A model generated the notes under the pieces. That model did no database searches, had not been told where the DNA came from, and was given only the letters and a program-made list of their open reading frames with translations. 64,000 bases of DNA from Streptomyces sp. CB02058 (GTDB lineage: Bacteria > Actinomycetota > Actinomycetes > Streptomycetales > Streptomycetaceae), in the NCBI RefSeq assembly GCF_001905505.1, contig NZ_LIPG01000003.1, positions 930,001 through 994,000 of the forward strand. Reading direction: 5' to 3'. The position numbers and the translations under genes are program-made. Positions 25,429 to 35,090 of this stretch are shown in pieces. Each line of letters starts with the position of its first letter. Position 1 is the first letter of the stretch.

Positions 25429-26505
25429 TCACGGCAGCAACCGGGGCCGCCGCCTCGCCGCGACGTCTTCGACCCAGCCGAAGCACACCACGGCGGCGGC
25501 GATCAGCACCCACGCGACGCCGAACTGCCACCACGGGCTGTCCAGCGGCAGATGGCGCTCCATCGCCGGAACCTCCCACATCAGGTCGATCAGCGGCACG
25601 GCGGCCATCAGCGCCACCTCGTGCCACAGATAGACCGTCACCGCGCGGGCGTTGAACACCGTGACGACCCGGTCGGCCACCCGGTGGCGGGCGAGCCCGT
25701 CGAAGCGTGGCCTGAAGCGCAGCAGGAGCAGCACGAAGCCCGCCGACCACAGCGCCTGGGCGAGCGGGATGTCGTCCAGGTCGACCGTGCCGTCCACCGG
25801 ATGGCCCGCCGCCCACCAGGCACCCACCGCCATCAGCGGCGCGGCGGCGGCGAGGGTTCCCGCACCGCGCAGCCGGTCGAGGACCCCGTCGCGGTGCGCG
25901 AAGCCCAGCAGCCAGCAGAACAGGAACACCGAACCGTCGCCGATCGTGCTGCCCAGCCGCCCGTCCGGCACGCCGGTCACCGTCTCCAGCACCACGACGG
26001 GCACCAGCGAGAGCGCGAGCACCGGCAGCGGCGCGAGCCGGAACAGACGCAGCAGCAGCGGCGAGAGCAGCACGAACCACAGGTACGCGCGCAGGTACCA
26101 GAGCACCGCCCAGGCCTGCTCGCCCCACGCGTTGCCCGGCGGATCACCGATCGGCAGCACCCAGTACAGGACGTCGGGCCCCGGCACCCAGCCGTGCAGC
26201 AGCATCGCGACACCGAGCAGCAGACCGAAGAGCCACACCGGGACCAGCAGCCTGCGGAGCCGGCTGCGCAGCACCCCCATCGCCGGCCGCTCCAGCGAGC
26301 GCGCCATGAGCGAACCGGCGAGCGCGAACATCACGCCCATGGAGGGGAAGACGAACCCCAGCCAGGGCCACTCGAAGGTGTGGTAGGTCACCACCCGGAC
26401 GAGCGCTACGGCCCGCAGCACATCGAAGGACCGGTCGCGGCCGGTGCCCGCGGGGGCGGCCGTGGGGGACGGCGCGAGCGCCGTCCTGCGGTGCGCGCCC
26501 CCCAC
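25429..26505 (-). CDS. Membrane acyltransferase family 3 protein
   Basis: 358-residue integral membrane protein with about ten TM segments and the acyltransferase-3 opening 'RDRSFDVLRAVALVRVVTYHTFEWPWLGF', where the conserved His sits in 'VVTYHTF'; the C-terminal half has 'VYLWHEVAL'. Such enzymes add acyl groups (often acetyl or succinyl) to extracellular sugars. The GTG start (26503-26505) overlaps the TAG of the upstream deacetylase/glycosyltransferase by one base (TAGTG), so it is coupled to it and probably decorates the same polysaccharide. Confidence 0.85.
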   Translation of the reverse strand: MGGAHRRTALAPSPTAAPAGTGRDRSFDVLRAVALVRVVTYHTFEWPWLGFVFPSMGVMFALAGSLMARSLERPAMGVLRSRLRRLLVPVWLFGLLLGVAMLLHGWVPGPDVLYWVLPIGDPPGNAWGEQAWAVLWYLRAYLWFVLLSPLLLRLFRLAPLPVLALSLVPVVVLETVTGVPDGRLGSTIGDGSVFLFCWLLGFAHRDGVLDRLRGAGTLAAAAPLMAVGAWWAAGHPVDGTVDLDDIPLAQALWSAGFVLLLLRFRPRFDGLARHRVADRVVTVFNARAVTVYLWHEVALMAAVPLIDLMWEVPAMERHLPLDSPWWQFGVAWVLIAAAVVCFGWVEDVAARRRPRLLP

Positions 26506-28757
26506 TACGAGGCCCCCACGCCGGGCGTGCCCACTTCGCCGGTGCGTTTCAGCTTCTGCCAGCGCAGCCGGCCCCCGGTCGCGGCGGTGACGCAGGAGTG
26601 GATCAGCACGAGGTACATCAACTGCCGGTAGGCGAGCTGCTGGAGGGGCAGCATCAGCAGATACCTGTACTTCTCCCGGTCGAGCCGGAAGGCGTACGCC
26701 GCGCAGAACAGCTGCACGGCCAGGACCGCCAGCCAGGCGAGCAGCGAGGCGCGGAAGTCCACGAAGATCATCGCGTAGACCGTGAAGACGTCGATGAGCG
26801 GCGCGAAGACCGGGGTGACGATCTGGAAGAGGACGACCAGCGGCATCCCGACCCGGCCGAAGCGCCCGGAGGGTCCCCGGTCGGTGACGGACCGGCGGTG
26901 CTTCCACAGCGCCTGCATGGTGCCGTAGCTCCACCGGTAGCGCTGACGCCACAACTGCCCCAGGGAGGCCGGTGCCTCGGTCCAGGCGCGGGCGTGCTCG
27001 GCGTACACGACCCGCCAGCCCGCGCGGTGCAGGGCGATGGTGATGTCGGTGTCCTCCGCCAGTGTGTCCTCGCTCATCCCGCCGACCTCCAGGACCGCCT
27101 GGCGGCGGAAGGCGCCGATGGCCCCGGGGATGGTGGGCATGCAGCCGAGCAGGTCGTACATCCTGCGGTCCAGGTTGAAGCCCATCACGTACTCGATGTG
27201 CTGCCAGGCGCCGATCATCGTGGACCGGTTGCCCACCTTGGCGTTGCCCGCGACGGCACCGATCCCCGGGTCGGCGAACGGCTGCACGAGCTGCCGCACC
27301 GTGTCGGGTTCGAAGACGGTGTCCCCGTCCATCATCACGACGATGTCGTAACGGGCCTGCCGCACACCGTTGTTGAGGGCGGCCGACTTGCCCGCGTTCT
27401 CCTGCCGGATCACCCGGACGTTGGGCAGCCCCAGCGCCTCGGCTATCTCCGCCGTGCCGTCGGTCGAGCCGTCGTCGACGACCACGATCTCGATCGGATG
27501 GGTGCTGGCGGCAAGGGAGTTGAGCGTACTGGCGATGCACTCCTTCTCGTTGTACGCGGGCACGATCACACTCACGGGACCGGTCACCTCCGGTCCCCAG
27601 GTGAACCTGCGTCTGTTGCGTTGCCGGTGGTGACGCCGGGCGAGCAGCAGCATCATGCCGAAGCGGCCGAGCACGGCCACCCCGACGACGGCCAGCACGG
27701 CCGCCAGGCCGGGCACCGTCCACTCCGCGACGGCGACCGCGGCGAGCAGGGCGCGGCCCTCCCACCTGGAAGCGGTGTCCGCCCGGTGGTGGGCGGCCTG
27801 TTCCGCGTTGCCCTGCGAGGCGGCCGCCCCGGCGGGGCCGCCGGCCGGCGCGCTGCCCGCCTGGGCCCCGCCCTCCTGCCCGGCGGAGGCGCTGTCCTGC
27901 TGCTGTGCGCCGCTGACGGTGGTGAAGGTGTAGCCCTTCGCCTTCATCTTCTTGATGTACTTCGGCAGCGCGGCGAGCGTCTCCGAGCGGTCGCCGCCCG
28001 CGTCGTGGAAGAGCACCGACGCGCCCTCGCCGTCCTCGGGCGTGGCCCACTTGACGATCTTGTCGACGCCCGGCCGCTGCCAGTCCTCGCTGTCGGTGTC
28101 GATGAACACGCTGGTGTAGCCCATCGCGCCGAGGCGCTCGTAGACGGGCCAGCTGTAGTCGTCGATCGCGTCGGTCTTCGAGGAGTAGGGCGCGCGGAAC
28201 AGCGTCGTCGTGATGCCCGCGGCGCCCGCCAGGGCCAGCTGCGTCTGGGCGATCTCCCGCTTGACGCGGGCCTCGCTCTGATAGGAGAGGTCGACATGGG
28301 TGAAGGTGTGGACCCCCACCTCGTTGCCCTCGTCAACCATCCTGCGTACGACGTCCGGATAGCGCGAGATCATCGAGCCGACCAGGAAGAAGGTGCCCGG
28401 GACGTCGTTCTCGTCGAGGATGTCCAGGACCTGGTCGCTCCACTCGGGGTCCGGACCGTCGTCGAAGGTCAGCACGATCGTCTTGTCCGGGACCGACTGG
28501 GTGCGCGCGGTGCCTCCGGGGAAGCTCAGCAGCGGCCCGCCCTCCAGGACGTCGTCGGGCACCGAGTCCGCGGAGGCGTTCGAGCGCACCCGCTGGTCGT
28601 TGCCGACCTCGGCGCGCAGATAGCCGTCCAGCAGCATCACGCTGACGAGCGCCAGCAACAGCAGCAGGGCCATGATCACGCGGGGCTTCGGGACGGCCTG
28701 GCGTCCGAAGCGGCCGATCACGCCGGGCGTGGCGTGCCGGCGGCGGGCAGCGGCCAT
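26505..28757 (-). CDS. Bifunctional polysaccharide deacetylase / family 2 glycosyltransferase
   Basis: 750 residues in two halves. After TM1 (about 27-44) an extracellular NodB/CE4 deacetylase (about 92-280) shows 'LTFDDGPDPEWSD', the metal His pair in 'GVHTFTHVDLS' and 'RAPYSSKT'. An Ala/Gln/Gly linker and TM segments (about 346-374) lead to a GT2 synthase (about 393-625) with DDGST, the DGD metal motif (478-480), 'LAEDTD' and 'QRYRW', then further TM helices. This is the layout of processive beta-1,6-GlcNAc-type synthases fused to a deacetylase, as I recall for MatB of the Streptomyces mat locus. Product: probably a partly deacetylated amino-sugar polymer at the cell surface. The ATG overlaps the previous stop (TGATG). 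Confidence 0.9.
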   Translation of the reverse strand: MAAARRRHATPGVIGRFGRQAVPKPRVIMALLLLLALVSVMLLDGYLRAEVGNDQRVRSNASADSVPDDVLEGGPLLSFPGGTARTQSVPDKTIVLTFDDGPDPEWSDQVLDILDENDVPGTFFLVGSMISRYPDVVRRMVDEGNEVGVHTFTHVDLSYQSEARVKREIAQTQLALAGAAGITTTLFRAPYSSKTDAIDDYSWPVYERLGAMGYTSVFIDTDSEDWQRPGVDKIVKWATPEDGEGASVLFHDAGGDRSETLAALPKYIKKMKAKGYTFTTVSGAQQQDSASAGQEGGAQAGSAPAGGPAGAAASQGNAEQAAHHRADTASRWEGRALLAAVAVAEWTVPGLAAVLAVVGVAVLGRFGMMLLLARRHHRQRNRRRFTWGPEVTGPVSVIVPAYNEKECIASTLNSLAASTHPIEIVVVDDGSTDGTAEIAEALGLPNVRVIRQENAGKSAALNNGVRQARYDIVVMMDGDTVFEPDTVRQLVQPFADPGIGAVAGNAKVGNRSTMIGAWQHIEYVMGFNLDRRMYDLLGCMPTIPGAIGAFRRQAVLEVGGMSEDTLAEDTDITIALHRAGWRVVYAEHARAWTEAPASLGQLWRQRYRWSYGTMQALWKHRRSVTDRGPSGRFGRVGMPLVVLFQIVTPVFAPLIDVFTVYAMIFVDFRASLLAWLAVLAVQLFCAAYAFRLDREKYRYLLMLPLQQLAYRQLMYLVLIHSCVTAATGGRLRWQKLKRTGEVGTPGVGAS

Positions 28758-29197
28758 CAGTTCGCCCCGCCGGATGCCGTCGCCCCCGCGGACGGCGTCG
28801 CCCCGCCGGACGCGGGCGGCGACGGTATTCCGCTCGGCGCGCCACTCGGGGGAGCGGTGCCACCCGGCGGCATGCCGTACCCGGGCTGCGTCCGGCCGCC
28901 GGGGCCGGCCTCGGCGGCCGGGCCGCCGTCGAAGGGGAGCAGCTGGGAGGGGGTCAGGGAGATGCCGCCCATGAAGGCGAGCCCCAGCACGGCGGCGTAA
29001 CCGACGCAGACGAGGCCCAGCAGCATGCCCGCGCGGCGCAGCAGCTTGGCCCGGCGCCCGGAACTGTCCACGAACACGGGCCCCTCCTGGGGCTGTACGG
29101 TCGCGCGGCGCCGCTCCGCCGAGCGGGCCGGGCCGGCGTGTGCCCGGCGTCGGCCGCGCGGCGCCGGGTCTTTCTCGATGACGGGGTCGGATTGCAT
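28757..29197 (-). CDS. Small single-span membrane protein with Pro/Gly-rich tail
   Basis: 146 residues: a basic N-terminal part of about 55 residues ('RGRRRAHAGPARSAERRR'), one TM helix ('AGMLLGLVCVGYAAVLGLAFMG') and an outside tail rich in Pro, Gly, Ser and Ala. No known domain is recognised. It is the first gene of the exopolysaccharide operon and is coupled to the deacetylase/glycosyltransferase by a one-base overlap, so a role as an accessory or assembly subunit is likely. No SD precedes the ATG at 29195-29197, so the start is uncertain and could be leaderless. Confidence 0.7.
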   Translation of the reverse strand: MQSDPVIEKDPAPRGRRRAHAGPARSAERRRATVQPQEGPVFVDSSGRRAKLLRRAGMLLGLVCVGYAAVLGLAFMGGISLTPSQLLPFDGGPAAEAGPGGRTQPGYGMPPGGTAPPSGAPSGIPSPPASGGATPSAGATASGGAN

Positions 29198-29490
29198 GTG
29201 CGCATGGTCGCGAAGCTTGATGTGCGAAGTCTGGAGCTTTCCTGGCCGCAGGCTGTGAAACGGCCGCGAACCTGTAGGACCGCTGAGAGTGCGCCCGGTT
29301 CGGTGTGCCTCGGCAGCGCTCCTCGAGCCTTTTGAAGCAAGGGAGTTGACGGAAAGTGGCGTCCGCTGACCGGTCCTTTCCATGAGTTGACTGTGTCTTC
29401 GGAAGGGCTCCCGATGTGAGAGGTTCGAGGGGTCCCGGCAGCACCGGCTGCCGCCCCGGACGCCTCACCGAGAGCAGGTGCACATACGTC

Positions 29491-30510
29491 ATGCAAAGGC
29501 GCACACGGGTCTCCTCGGCCCTCGCCGGGCTGATCGCCCTCGGCCTCGCCTGCTCGGCCTGCTCCACGGGCGGCGTCGCCGATCAGACGAACCAGGCGTA
29601 CGGCTCCGCACCGCCCCCGCCGACCGGCGCGGCGGCGAAGACCGCCTACACCCCGTACGTCAGCGCCACCACCGCGGCCGACACCGACGACGCGGGGTCG
29701 CCCGACACGTACAACCTGGCCTTCGTCACCTCCGACGCCTCGGCCTGCACCCCGCTCTGGGGCGGCACCGTCGCGTCCGGCAGCGACGCGGTCGCCGCCC
29801 GGGCCGAGGCGCTCACCGGCACCGGGGCCGACCTCCGCGTCTCCTTCGGCGGGGCCGCCGGCACCGAGGCGGCGCTCGCCTGCGACAGCGCGGAGGAACT
29901 GGCCGACGCCTACGGCGAGGTGCTCGACGCGGTCGGCGCCACCAAGGCCGACTTCGACATCGAGGGCGACGCGCTCACCGACACCGCGTCCGTCACCCGC
30001 CGCAACGAGGCGCTGGCCCTCCTCCAGAAGGAGCGCGACCTCGACGTCACCTACACCCTGCCGGTCATGCCCGACGGGCTGGAGGACAGCGGGACCGCCG
30101 TCCTGGAGGACGCCGTGGACCAGGGTGTCGACATCTCGGCGGTCAACATCATGGCGATGAACTACAGCACGTCCGACACCGGCGACATGGGCGACTACGC
30201 GGAGACGGCCGCGGAGGCCGCCCACGACCAGCTCGTGGACGTGCTCGGACTTGGCGAGGACGAGGCCTGGCAGGCACTGCACATCACCGTGATGATCGGG
30301 GTGAACGACGTCGCGGGGGAGACGTTCACCCTCGACGACGCGGCGTCCCTGCGGACGTTCGCCACCCGGCAGGGCGTCGGCGCGCTCTCCCTGTGGGCCT
30401 CCTTCCGCGACCAGGAGTGCGGCGCGGACGAGGACACCACGACGGCCTCGGACACGTGCAGTGGAGTCGACCAGGAGGCGGGGGCGTTCGCCGAGGCCCT
30501 GAGCGGCTGA
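29491..30510 (+). CDS. Secreted GH18 chitinase-like protein
   Basis: 339-residue exported protein. A signal peptide ('RVSSALAGLIALGLACSACSTGG') ends in a Cys that is not a perfect lipobox, so it is either a lipoprotein or simply secreted. The GH18 signature DxDxE is present as 'ADFDIEGDAL', with the catalytic Glu, and the later 'ISAVNIMAMNYS' strand fits the barrel. GH18 enzymes hydrolyse beta-1,4-GlcNAc polymers. It is divergent from the exopolysaccharide cluster, so its target may be that polymer rather than chitin (inference). The start at ATG 29491 has only a weak SD. The 293-bp region upstream holds two GAGTTGAC copies 41 bp apart (29344 and 29385). Confidence 0.75.
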   Translation: MQRRTRVSSALAGLIALGLACSACSTGGVADQTNQAYGSAPPPPTGAAAKTAYTPYVSATTAADTDDAGSPDTYNLAFVTSDASACTPLWGGTVASGSDAVAARAEALTGTGADLRVSFGGAAGTEAALACDSAEELADAYGEVLDAVGATKADFDIEGDALTDTASVTRRNEALALLQKERDLDVTYTLPVMPDGLEDSGTAVLEDAVDQGVDISAVNIMAMNYSTSDTGDMGDYAETAAEAAHDQLVDVLGLGEDEAWQALHITVMIGVNDVAGETFTLDDAASLRTFATRQGVGALSLWASFRDQECGADEDTTTASDTCSGVDQEAGAFAEALSG

Positions 30511-30540
30511 GCGGACCGGGCGCCGCCGGGGCGAGCGGTA

Positions 30541-30570
30541 CCGGCGACCCCGGGTGCCGGTCGTCGCCGG
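30541..30570. terminator. Hairpin after the GH18 gene
   Basis: 8-bp stem CCGGCGAC/GTCGCCGG with a 14-nt loop between the convergent GH18 and LysR genes. Confidence 0.4.
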
Positions 30571-30640
30571 CCTCCCTCACGGCGGCGCCCCCCTGCCTCT
30601 GTTCTTCCGTGCCCCCGTGCCTTCAGTGCTTCCCGCGCCT

Positions 30641-31543
30641 TCAGCGTTCCCAGCGCAGAGGGTTCTCCCGGACCAGTGTCATCAGCGCCTTCGCTCCCGG
30701 GCTCATGGCCCTGGCCGGAGGGAGCACCACGACGCTCTCGTACACCGGCAGATGCGCGCCTTCGAGCTCCACCGTCACCAGTCCCCGCGCCTCCGGCTTA
30801 CGGGCGAAGTGGTGCGGCACCACCGCGATCCCGAGCCCCTCGTGGACCAGTTCCAGCAGGCTGTGCACGTCGCTGACCTCCAGCGCCACCGTGCGGCGGG
30901 CCCCCGCCGCGGCGCACGCCTCGTCCGCCGCCCGCCTCGGCCCCCAGTCCGGGTGGAAGTCGATGAACGACTCGCCCTGGAGCCCGCCCCACGCCACCGG
31001 CTTCCCCTCCACGGCCAGGCGGTGGCCGGGCTCGCACAGGACGACCATCGGCTCCCGCGCCAGCGGCACGAGTTCGCCCCGCCACTCCGGCGGGCTGACC
31101 GTGGCGGCGAACGCGAGGTCGAGCCGACCGCCCGCCACCCCCTCCAGCAGGCTGGACGTGCCCTCCTGCCGGAGCCGGATCTCCATGTGCGGATGCTCCC
31201 GGTGGAAGGCCGCGAGCAGCCGCGCCGGGCTGACCCCGGCCACGCACTGCTCCACCCCCAGCGTCAGCGTCCCGCGCAGCAGCCCCCGTACGGCGTCGAC
31301 GGCATCGCGCGCCGCCCTGGCTCCCGCCAGCGTGCGCTCCGCCTCGACCAGCAGGGCCTGGCCCGCCTCGGTGAGCCGGACCGTGCGCGTCGTACGGCTG
31401 AACAGCGGTGTCCTGAGCTCCTGCTCCAGGGCCCGGACGGACGCGGACAGCCCGGACTGCGAGACGGCGAGGCGCTCGGCCGCACGGGTGAAGTGCTGCT
31501 CCTCGGCGACGGCGACGAAGTGCTCCAGCTGACGCAATTCCAT
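30641..31543 (-). CDS. LysR-family transcriptional regulator
   Basis: 300 residues. The N-terminal winged helix 'QLEHFVAVAEEQHFTRAAERLAVSQSGLSASVRALEQELRTPLFSR' is the classic LysR DNA-binding domain; the rest is the periplasmic-binding-like effector domain. It is divergent from the aldo-keto reductase gene, 124 bp away, and by the usual LysR rule should activate that gene and repress itself. The effector is unknown. Confidence 0.92.
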   Translation of the reverse strand: MELRQLEHFVAVAEEQHFTRAAERLAVSQSGLSASVRALEQELRTPLFSRTTRTVRLTEAGQALLVEAERTLAGARAARDAVDAVRGLLRGTLTLGVEQCVAGVSPARLLAAFHREHPHMEIRLRQEGTSSLLEGVAGGRLDLAFAATVSPPEWRGELVPLAREPMVVLCEPGHRLAVEGKPVAWGGLQGESFIDFHPDWGPRRAADEACAAAGARRTVALEVSDVHSLLELVHEGLGIAVVPHHFARKPEARGLVTVELEGAHLPVYESVVVLPPARAMSPGAKALMTLVRENPLRWER

Positions 31544-31544
31544 G

Positions 31545-31554
31545 ATTGAGCAAT
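31545..31554. promoter_or_regulatory. Small palindrome in the LysR/AKR promoter region
   Basis: ATTG-AG-CAAT sits directly upstream of the LysR start codon in the 124-bp divergent region (31544-31667). It fits a LysR-type site in size and place but is short. No clear -35/-10 pair was found for the reductase gene. Confidence 0.3.
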
Positions 31555-31667
31555 CTAAGCGATGAATCCGAGCGGAATCTCCTGTTGGACCGCTGGATCG
31601 TTCTCCGCCAGTCTGGGAGCGCGCACCGGATCCGGCGCGCAGGCCCGTGTCCTCGTGGAGTGCTCGT

Positions 31668-32669
<1,002 letters not shown>

Positions 32670-32687
32670 CCGAGGCCCCGCTCCGGG

Positions 32688-32713
32688 AGCCGTCCGCCGT
32701 GCGGCGGACGGCT
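32688..32713 (+). terminator. Hairpin terminator after the aldo-keto reductase
   Basis: Perfect 12-bp stem (AGCCGTCCGCCG) closing a 2-nt loop, 18 bases after the stop. It separates the reductase from the peptidase operon. Confidence 0.75.
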
Positions 32714-32850
32714 TCACCGGACTGGACCAGTGACAGATCACGAAGGCTCTGGCCCGGCACTGTCCCGGCGCGTACCGTGAGGCGGCACGAAGATCCTCTT
32801 CCCGCGCGGCGGGCGGGGGACCGTACCGACCAGTGACAGGACCGCGCACC

Positions 32851-33684
32851 GTGAAGATCCTCGTCAGCGCCGACATGGAGGGCGCCACCGGAGTGACCTG
32901 GCCGGGTGATGTGCTGCCCGGGACCCCGCAGTGGGAGCGGTGCCGTGCGCTGTTCACCTCCGACGTGAACGCCGCCGCGCTCGGTTTCTACGACGGCGGC
33001 GCCGACGAGGTGCTCGTCAACGAGGCCCACTGGAGCATGCGCAACCTGCTCCTGGAGCGGCTCGACGAGCGCGTGCAGATGCTCACCGGCAAGCACAAGT
33101 CCCTCTCCATGGTCGAGGGCATCCAGCACGGCGACGTCGACGCCGTCGCCTTCGTCGGCTATCACACCGGCGCGGGCACGGAGGGCGTGCTCGCGCACAC
33201 CTACCTGGCCAACTCCATCACCGGCGTCTGGCTGAACGGCGTCCGCGCCAGCGAGGGCCTGCTCAACGCCCACGTCGCCGCGGAGTACGGGGTTCCCGTC
33301 GTCCTCGTCACCGGCGACGACCTGACCTGCGTGGACGCCGCCGGCTACGCCCCCCGCGCCCGTACGGTGGCGGTGAAGGACTACGTCTCGCGCTACGCGG
33401 CCGTGTGCCGCACCCCGGCCCGTACCGCCGCCGACATCAGGAAGGCCGCCGCCGAGGCGATCTCGCTCGCCGGCCGCCACGCACCGGTGACGGGCGGCTC
33501 CTACACCGTGGAGCTGGAGTTCGACGCCGAGCATCTGGCGGCGTCCGCGACCGTGGTCCCCGGCGTGGCGCCGAGCGGCGAACGGCGTGTCGCCTACACC
33601 AGCGGGACGATGTACGAAGGTATCCGCACGTTCAAGGCGGTGACGACGATCGTGTCGGCCGCCGTGGAGGAGCAGTATGGCTGA
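32851..33684 (+). CDS. M55 family D-aminopeptidase (DppA-like)
   Basis: 277-residue metallopeptidase of family M55. Zn ligands are expected in 'KILVSADMEGATGV' (Asp, Glu), 'VNEAHWSM' (His) and 'AFVGYHTGAGTEG' (His), all visible. DppA releases D-amino acids from the N-termini of peptides such as D-Ala-D-Ala. The start is uncertain: the GTG at 32851 gives the family-like 'VKILVSADMEG' and has CAGGA 9 bases upstream; the GTG at 32833 is also in frame. It is the first gene of a four-peptidase operon and overlaps the next gene by 8 bp. Confidence 0.9.
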   Translation: MKILVSADMEGATGVTWPGDVLPGTPQWERCRALFTSDVNAAALGFYDGGADEVLVNEAHWSMRNLLLERLDERVQMLTGKHKSLSMVEGIQHGDVDAVAFVGYHTGAGTEGVLAHTYLANSITGVWLNGVRASEGLLNAHVAAEYGVPVVLVTGDDLTCVDAAGYAPRARTVAVKDYVSRYAAVCRTPARTAADIRKAAAEAISLAGRHAPVTGGSYTVELEFDAEHLAASATVVPGVAPSGERRVAYTSGTMYEGIRTFKAVTTIVSAAVEEQYG

Positions 33685-35020
33685 GGCGGGCAACCCGACC
33701 GGTCCGGTCGACGCGACGGCGCTCGGGGAGTCGGTGACGTTCACCTCCGAGCTGATCCGCATCGACACCACCAACCGGGGCGACGGCAGCTGCCGGGAGC
33801 GCCCCGCCGCCGAGTACGTCGCCGAGCGGCTGGCCGACGCCGGGCTGGAGCCCGCCCTCCTGGAACGCACACCGGGGCGGACGAACGTCGTCGCCCGGAT
33901 CCGGGGCACCGACCCGTCCGCCGACGCCCTCCTCGTCCACGGCCATCTCGACGTGGTGCCCGCCGAGGCCGCCGACTGGACCGTGCACCCCTTCTCCGGA
34001 GAGGTGCGCGACGGCGTCGTGTGGGGCCGCGGCGCCATCGACATGAAGAACATGGACGCGATGGTGCTCGCCGTCGTCCGGGCCTGGGCCCGCGCCGGCG
34101 TACGCCCGCGCCGTGACATCGTCATCGCCTATACGGCCGACGAGGAGGCGAGCGCGCACGACGGCGCGGGCTTCCTCGCGGACCAGCACCCCGAGCTCTT
34201 CGAGGGCTGCACCGAGGGCATCAGCGAGTCCGGCGCCTTCACCTTCCACGCGGGCCTCGGCATGCCGCTCTACCCCATCGCCGCAGGCGAGCGGGGCACC
34301 GGCTGGCTGAAGCTGACCGCCGAGGGCAAGGCGGGTCACGGCTCCAAGGTCAACAAGGCCAACGCCGTCAGCGCCCTGGCCGCCGCCGTCGCCAGGATCG
34401 GCGCGTACGAATGGCCGGTGCGGCTGACCCCGACCGTGCGCGCCGCCCTCATCGAGATCGCCGCCCTCCACCACATCCGGATCGATCCCGACGCCCCCGG
34501 CTTCGACGTGGACGAACTCCTCGGCAAGCTCGGACCGGCCGCCGCGCTGGTCGAGCCGACCGTCCGCAACAGCAGCAACCCGACGATGCTGGACGCCGGT
34601 TACAAGGTCAACGTGATCCCGGGCCGCGCCACCGCCCAGATCGACGGACGCATGGTGCCCGGCGGCGAGGACGAGTTCCGCACGACGATGGACCGGCTGA
34701 CCGGCCCCGGGGTCGACTGGGAGTTCCAGCACCGCGAGGTCCCCCTCCAGGCCCCGGTCGACTCCCCGACGTACGCGAAGATGCGGGCGGCCATCGAGCT
34801 GTTCGACCCGGACGCCCGCGTCGTCCCCTACTGCATGTCGGGCGGCACGGACGCCAAGCAGTTCTCCCGGCTCGGCATCACCGGCTACGGCTACTCCCCG
34901 CTGAAGCTGCCCTTCGGCTTCGACTACCAGGCGCTGTTCCACGGTGTCGACGAACGCGTCCCGGTCGACGCCCTGCACTTCGGCGTCCGGGTCCTGGACC
35001 ACTTCCTGCGCACCGCCTGA
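33677..35020 (+). CDS. M20 family metallopeptidase
   Basis: 447-residue di-zinc peptidase of the ArgE/DapE/CPG2 group. Metal ligands: His in 'LLVHGHLDVVP', bridging Asp in 'WGRGAIDMKNMDA', Glu-Glu in 'AYTADEEAS' and His near 'DYQALFHGVDE'. The dimerisation domain follows about residue 215. Members cleave dipeptides or N-acyl amino acids; the substrate here is not known. It overlaps the M55 gene by 8 bp, so the two are translated together, and it should process peptides that the D-aminopeptidase or the S66 enzyme hand over. Confidence 0.9.
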   Translation: MAEAGNPTGPVDATALGESVTFTSELIRIDTTNRGDGSCRERPAAEYVAERLADAGLEPALLERTPGRTNVVARIRGTDPSADALLVHGHLDVVPAEAADWTVHPFSGEVRDGVVWGRGAIDMKNMDAMVLAVVRAWARAGVRPRRDIVIAYTADEEASAHDGAGFLADQHPELFEGCTEGISESGAFTFHAGLGMPLYPIAAGERGTGWLKLTAEGKAGHGSKVNKANAVSALAAAVARIGAYEWPVRLTPTVRAALIEIAALHHIRIDPDAPGFDVDELLGKLGPAAALVEPTVRNSSNPTMLDAGYKVNVIPGRATAQIDGRMVPGGEDEFRTTMDRLTGPGVDWEFQHREVPLQAPVDSPTYAKMRAAIELFDPDARVVPYCMSGGTDAKQFSRLGITGYGYSPLKLPFGFDYQALFHGVDERVPVDALHFGVRVLDHFLRTA

Positions 35021-35090
35021 GAAGAACCACCCGCCACGGCCCACGCACCGAACCGGGCCGACCGCAGAGAGCGAAGAGGGGGAACCGACC

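Noticed and set aside
23219-26128. Long minus-strand open frame opposite the MFS gene
   Set aside because: Arg/Asp/Gly-rich translation without domains, antisense to a clear 14-TM transporter.
29198-29490. Promoters for the exopolysaccharide and GH18 genes from the two GAGTTGAC copies
   Set aside because: Neither TTGAC box has a fitting -10 at 16-18 bp, so I note the repeat in the GH18 entry but do not call a promoter.
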